This document shows, in pieces, positions 62,061-64,000 of a DNA stretch of 64,000 nucleotides. The notes under the pieces are model-generated. The model saw only the letters and a list, made by a program, of their open reading frames with translations. It had not been told where the DNA came from and did no database searches. Source of the DNA: Paenibacillus sp. CF384 (GTDB lineage Bacteria > Bacillota > Bacilli > Paenibacillales > Paenibacillaceae); the NCBI RefSeq assembly GCF_900106745.1, contig NZ_FNNV01000008.1, forward strand, positions 1 through 64,000. Reading direction: 5' to 3'. The stretch's first letter is position 1. Every line of letters starts with the position of its first letter. The translations under genes were made by a program, and so were the position numbers.

Positions 62061-62488
62061 ATGAAAGGGAATGTGAAGCATCTCATACTAATCTCTTTAA
62101 TCGTTCTCGCAGTAACTAGTTGTGCATCAACTGAAGATTATCGCTTTAATGATAGAGATATAAAGATTAGTTTGATTAGTCAGGAGATTGGTGAAGAATA
62201 CAGAGGTTATTCAATTGAAGTGAAGAACACAGGTAAGTTGGAGATTAGCGATCTACACTTTTATATGTATTATCCAATTATCACGATGAACGGCTATAAA
62301 GGGAATCCTTTTAAAATTGAGGGGAATACTACTAGTAGTAGACCCGTAAATCTTTAATCAGGAGACAAGATTACATTTCGATATTTGCACCGATCGCAAG
62401 AGGCTACTCCATTTGGAATGAGTGGGGGATATTTAAATATGAAGTAGAAGGAGTAGATCGTGATGGCTGCAGACTGGAGTCAAGTTGA
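62061..62488 (+). pseudogene. Lipoprotein gene broken by a stop and a frameshift
   Basis: From ATG 62061 (behind GGGGAGGGG) a lipoprotein begins: KHLILISLIVLAVTSC, a lipobox ending at Cys. The frame stops at TAA 62355-62357 after TTSSRPVNL. Reading past it continues as SGDKITF, and after one more missing base the next frame reads SIFAPIARGYSIWNEWGIF and KYEVEGVDRD to 62488. Both defects fit a CAA-to-TAA change and loss of one T in the run near 62379. The product is therefore truncated; it could also be a sequencing error. The end overlaps the next gene by 26 bp. Confidence 0.68.
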
Positions 62489-63143
62489 GGAAGTATTGAG
62501 GGATATTGAGGTCGTGGGACATGATAATAACAAGCCTGTTTCCGTCATCGGTTTTGCCGAAGACTTGCGCTGCATTGGCATCGGAACGGATGCTGCGGTC
62601 TTTTATCACCTAAACACTCCCAATTACGCCTATAAAGTATATTCCGCTCAGTCCTTAGAGAAGAAAGAAGCGGAAGCCGAGATTTACAAACGTTTAGAAG
62701 GATCACCGTACTTCGCCCAATGTTACGGTGCAGGACCTAACTATTTGGTATTAAGTTTTGAACAAGGCCTTACCTTATATGATTGTCTTCTGCAAGGTGT
62801 AAGTGTTCCGGAGCAAGTAATCGAAGACGTTGAACATGCCAGAGAGTATGTCCGTAGTCTGGGGCTGAACCCGAGGGATATTCATCTGAAAAATGTTCTT
62901 CTGCATGAAGGTCGGGGCAAAGTGCTTGATGTATCGGAATATATCAAGGAAGGCAACGATAGTCGGTGGGAGCACTTGGTGTGGACCTATAAACATTTCT
63001 ATCCCCTGATAAGTGAGGTACAAGTGCCGCTATGGATTCTGGAGACCATTACGAACTGGTATAACCGGATTGATACAGCAAGTTTCGGAATAGAAGACTT
63101 CTCTAAACGAGTGAGCCAGCTTTTCTTCGGGAAACGCAAGTAA
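62463..63143 (+). CDS. Protein-kinase-like protein (YrzF type)
   Basis: A 226-residue kinase-fold protein. An N-lobe Lys in NYAYKVYSAQS and a Glu in EAEAEIYKRL form the ion pair. The catalytic loop is NPRDIHLKNVLLHE (D-x4-N), and the DFG equivalent is LDVSEY. This resembles the small Bacillales serine/threonine kinases such as YrzF. The usual HRD is PRD and Phe-Gly of DFG is Val-Ser, so activity may be altered. AAGGAG precedes the ATG at 62463. Confidence 0.76.
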   Translation: MAADWSQVEEVLRDIEVVGHDNNKPVSVIGFAEDLRCIGIGTDAAVFYHLNTPNYAYKVYSAQSLEKKEAEAEIYKRLEGSPYFAQCYGAGPNYLVLSFEQGLTLYDCLLQGVSVPEQVIEDVEHAREYVRSLGLNPRDIHLKNVLLHEGRGKVLDVSEYIKEGNDSRWEHLVWTYKHFYPLISEVQVPLWILETITNWYNRIDTASFGIEDFSKRVSQLFFGKRK

Positions 63144-63191
63144 GAGGAGACTGAACGGACGGTAAACGGAGCTCAATAAAATGTAATACGA

Positions 63192-63220
63192 TTGACATGC
63201 TAACTTCATCTTGCTTTAAT
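63192..63220 (+). promoter_or_regulatory. Candidate promoter
   Basis: TTGACA (63192-63197) and TTTAAT (63215-63220) are 17 bp apart. ACTTCAT...ATGAAGT forms a short inverted repeat across the spacer and -10. The transcript would start near 63228, about 70 nt before the terminator at 63268-63300. Confidence 0.4.
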
Positions 63221-63267
63221 GAAGTCCGTCTATAATAAGTCTCAACCCCCTTTTAAAAATATACTTT

Positions 63268-63300
63268 AGACCCGCGGCCCGTTGCTGCGGGTCTCTTTTT
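63268..63300 (+). terminator. Rho-independent terminator
   Basis: A GACCCGC / GCGGGTC stem with an 11-nt loop and CTCTTTTT tail. It ends either the kinase-like gene or a short RNA from the promoter just upstream. Confidence 0.8.
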
Positions 63301-63360
63301 GCGCTGTTAGTAGTAACGAATATCAAGATTGGATACTATTGCTCAATACACACCTATGAA

Positions 63361-63395
63361 GAAGCTGCCGGCACGATCGGTGGCTTCGTTTCGTT
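63361..63395 (+). terminator. Second hairpin, possible terminator
   Basis: A GAAGCTGCCG / CGGTGGCTTC stem (two G-U pairs) is followed by GTTTCGTT. The rest of 63144-63585 shows no gene. Confidence 0.4.
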
Positions 63396-63585
63396 AATGG
63401 GTAATGTAGAGCAACTTTAGTCTATAACATGCGTAAAATTGGATAGAAGTGGTGGATTTATCATTTATAAGAAAGGGAGATTTGGCATACAGGGGAAAGA
63501 TTAGAAGTTAGGTTTCGTTGAAACTGGAGAATTCGAGGAAAATGGAATTATTATTTTAAGTTATTTTGTTTAGCGAGGTATGATG

Positions 63586-64000
63586 ATGAGAAAACATTGG
63601 ATTTGGCTGCTTGCCTTGGCGGTCGCTGCTTCATGGGTAGGCAACGTATGGTTCTACGAGAGCCAAAAAGTAGATAAGCCGATTTTCTTGAAACATTATT
63701 ATGAGATGCCTGAATCACTGCTCCAACATATGCGGCTCTATTATCTTACGAATAAGGATTCTTCACGTGAACCTTATCAGGTCGAGTTGGCTGATGGCAT
63801 TATGCTTCATGTTGAGCATATCGAAACAAGAGATGAGAAGGGAAGATTGCAGCTGCGTGAAGCTGTTTTGTCGCCTTCGTCAATTGCGATCGGACAGCTT
63901 AAAGAACAGCTTACTGTCGATCAATTTCGTGTCTATTACAACGACGGATTTGAAGATACGGTAGAGATCGGTAAATTGATTATTCATCCTGATAAACAAG
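63586..64000 (+). CDS. Membrane-anchored hypothetical protein, partial
   Basis: A gene that runs off the window end. It starts RKHWIWLLALAVAASWVG, one membrane anchor, and continues without a stop to 64000 (138 codons): KPIFLKHYYEMPESLL, VELADGIMLHVEHIETRDE, LTVDQFRVYYNDGFEDTVE. Three consecutive in-frame ATGs lie at 63580, 63583 and 63586; GAGG at 63575-63578 favours the last. The external domain looks beta-rich. No family is recognised. Confidence 0.7.
   Translation, partial: MRKHWIWLLALAVAASWVGNVWFYESQKVDKPIFLKHYYEMPESLLQHMRLYYLTNKDSSREPYQVELADGIMLHVEHIETRDEKGRLQLREAVLSPSSIAIGQLKEQLTVDQFRVYYNDGFEDTVEIGKLIIHPDKQ

Overview
The window looks like chromosome of an endospore-forming Firmicute of the Paenibacillaceae (Paenibacillus or a close relative). 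The reasons are strong GGAGG-type ribosome binding sites, frequent TTG and GTG starts, copper-amine-oxidase-like 'stalk' domains, an S-layer-homology (SLH) surface protein, a spore-type transglutaminase (Tgl), LysM proteins and a LplABC-like sugar transporter without its own ATPase. No rRNA, tRNA, CRISPR array, transposase or integrase was seen. Start codons were chosen mainly by Shine-Dalgarno position, so several genes are shorter than their longest open frame.

Layout. 1-3.7 kb: a terminator and hairpin repeats, a degenerate APH-fold kinase, an unknown gene, and a two-gene operon (spore-photolyase-like radical SAM protein plus methyltransferase) preceded by a LexA-box-like site. 3.8-5.7 kb: ECF sigma factor with its DUF4179 partner. 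5.8-12.5 kb: RCC1-repeat and stalk-domain secreted proteins alternating with APH-fold kinases, plus hairpin repeats at 9.4-9.6 kb. 12.6-14.8 kb: VanW protein, two small membrane proteins and an ABC-type ATPase. 14.8-21.5 kb: LysM protein, then a 140-residue protein coupled to a 1660-residue DUF4132 protein. 21.5-25.6 kb: kinase, double GNAT, membrane proteins, an orphan nicotianamine-synthase-like gene and DinB. 25.6-28.9 kb: aldo/keto reductase, AraC_N regulator and MFS exporter, in which the two outer genes share an identical 36-bp upstream element. 28.9-36.2 kb: GNATs, a second aldo/keto reductase, DJ-1, malate:quinone oxidoreductase, a frameshifted methyltransferase, a DUF2975/HTH pair and DUF817. 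36.2-40.5 kb: Tgl, copy A of a palindromic repeat, small genes, an M28-SLH peptidase and a histidine phosphatase. 40.7-45.5 kb: a heterodimeric ABC exporter and a Gfo/Idh/MocA oxidoreductase. 45.8-53.1 kb: a more AT-rich accessory stretch with DUF6886, GNAT, VOC, a subtilisin-HEAT fusion, Nudix, FabZ, an orphan primase-polymerase and membrane proteins. 53.2-61.3 kb: LacI regulator and a divergent carbohydrate operon (GH130-like, two permeases, solute-binding lipoprotein, PhyH dioxygenase, DUF1861-like). 61.4-64 kb: a Gly/Tyr-rich protein, repeat copy B, a broken lipoprotein gene, a kinase-like protein and a gene running off the window.

Working together. The clearest functional units are the AraC-centred module, whose reductase and exporter carry the same activator-type element in front of suboptimal promoters (comparable to E. 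coli YqhC-DkgA), the LacI-controlled glycoside operon with a near-consensus promoter at 54454-54483, and the sigma/anti-sigma pair. Much of the rest is a scattered set of small-molecule-modifying enzymes (five APH-fold kinases, four GNAT proteins, two methyltransferases, Nudix, VOC, DinB) typical of soil Paenibacillus accessory DNA. The most unusual DNA structures are the two copies of a 133-bp palindromic element built of 50-nt units and the hairpin repeats near 9.5 kb.
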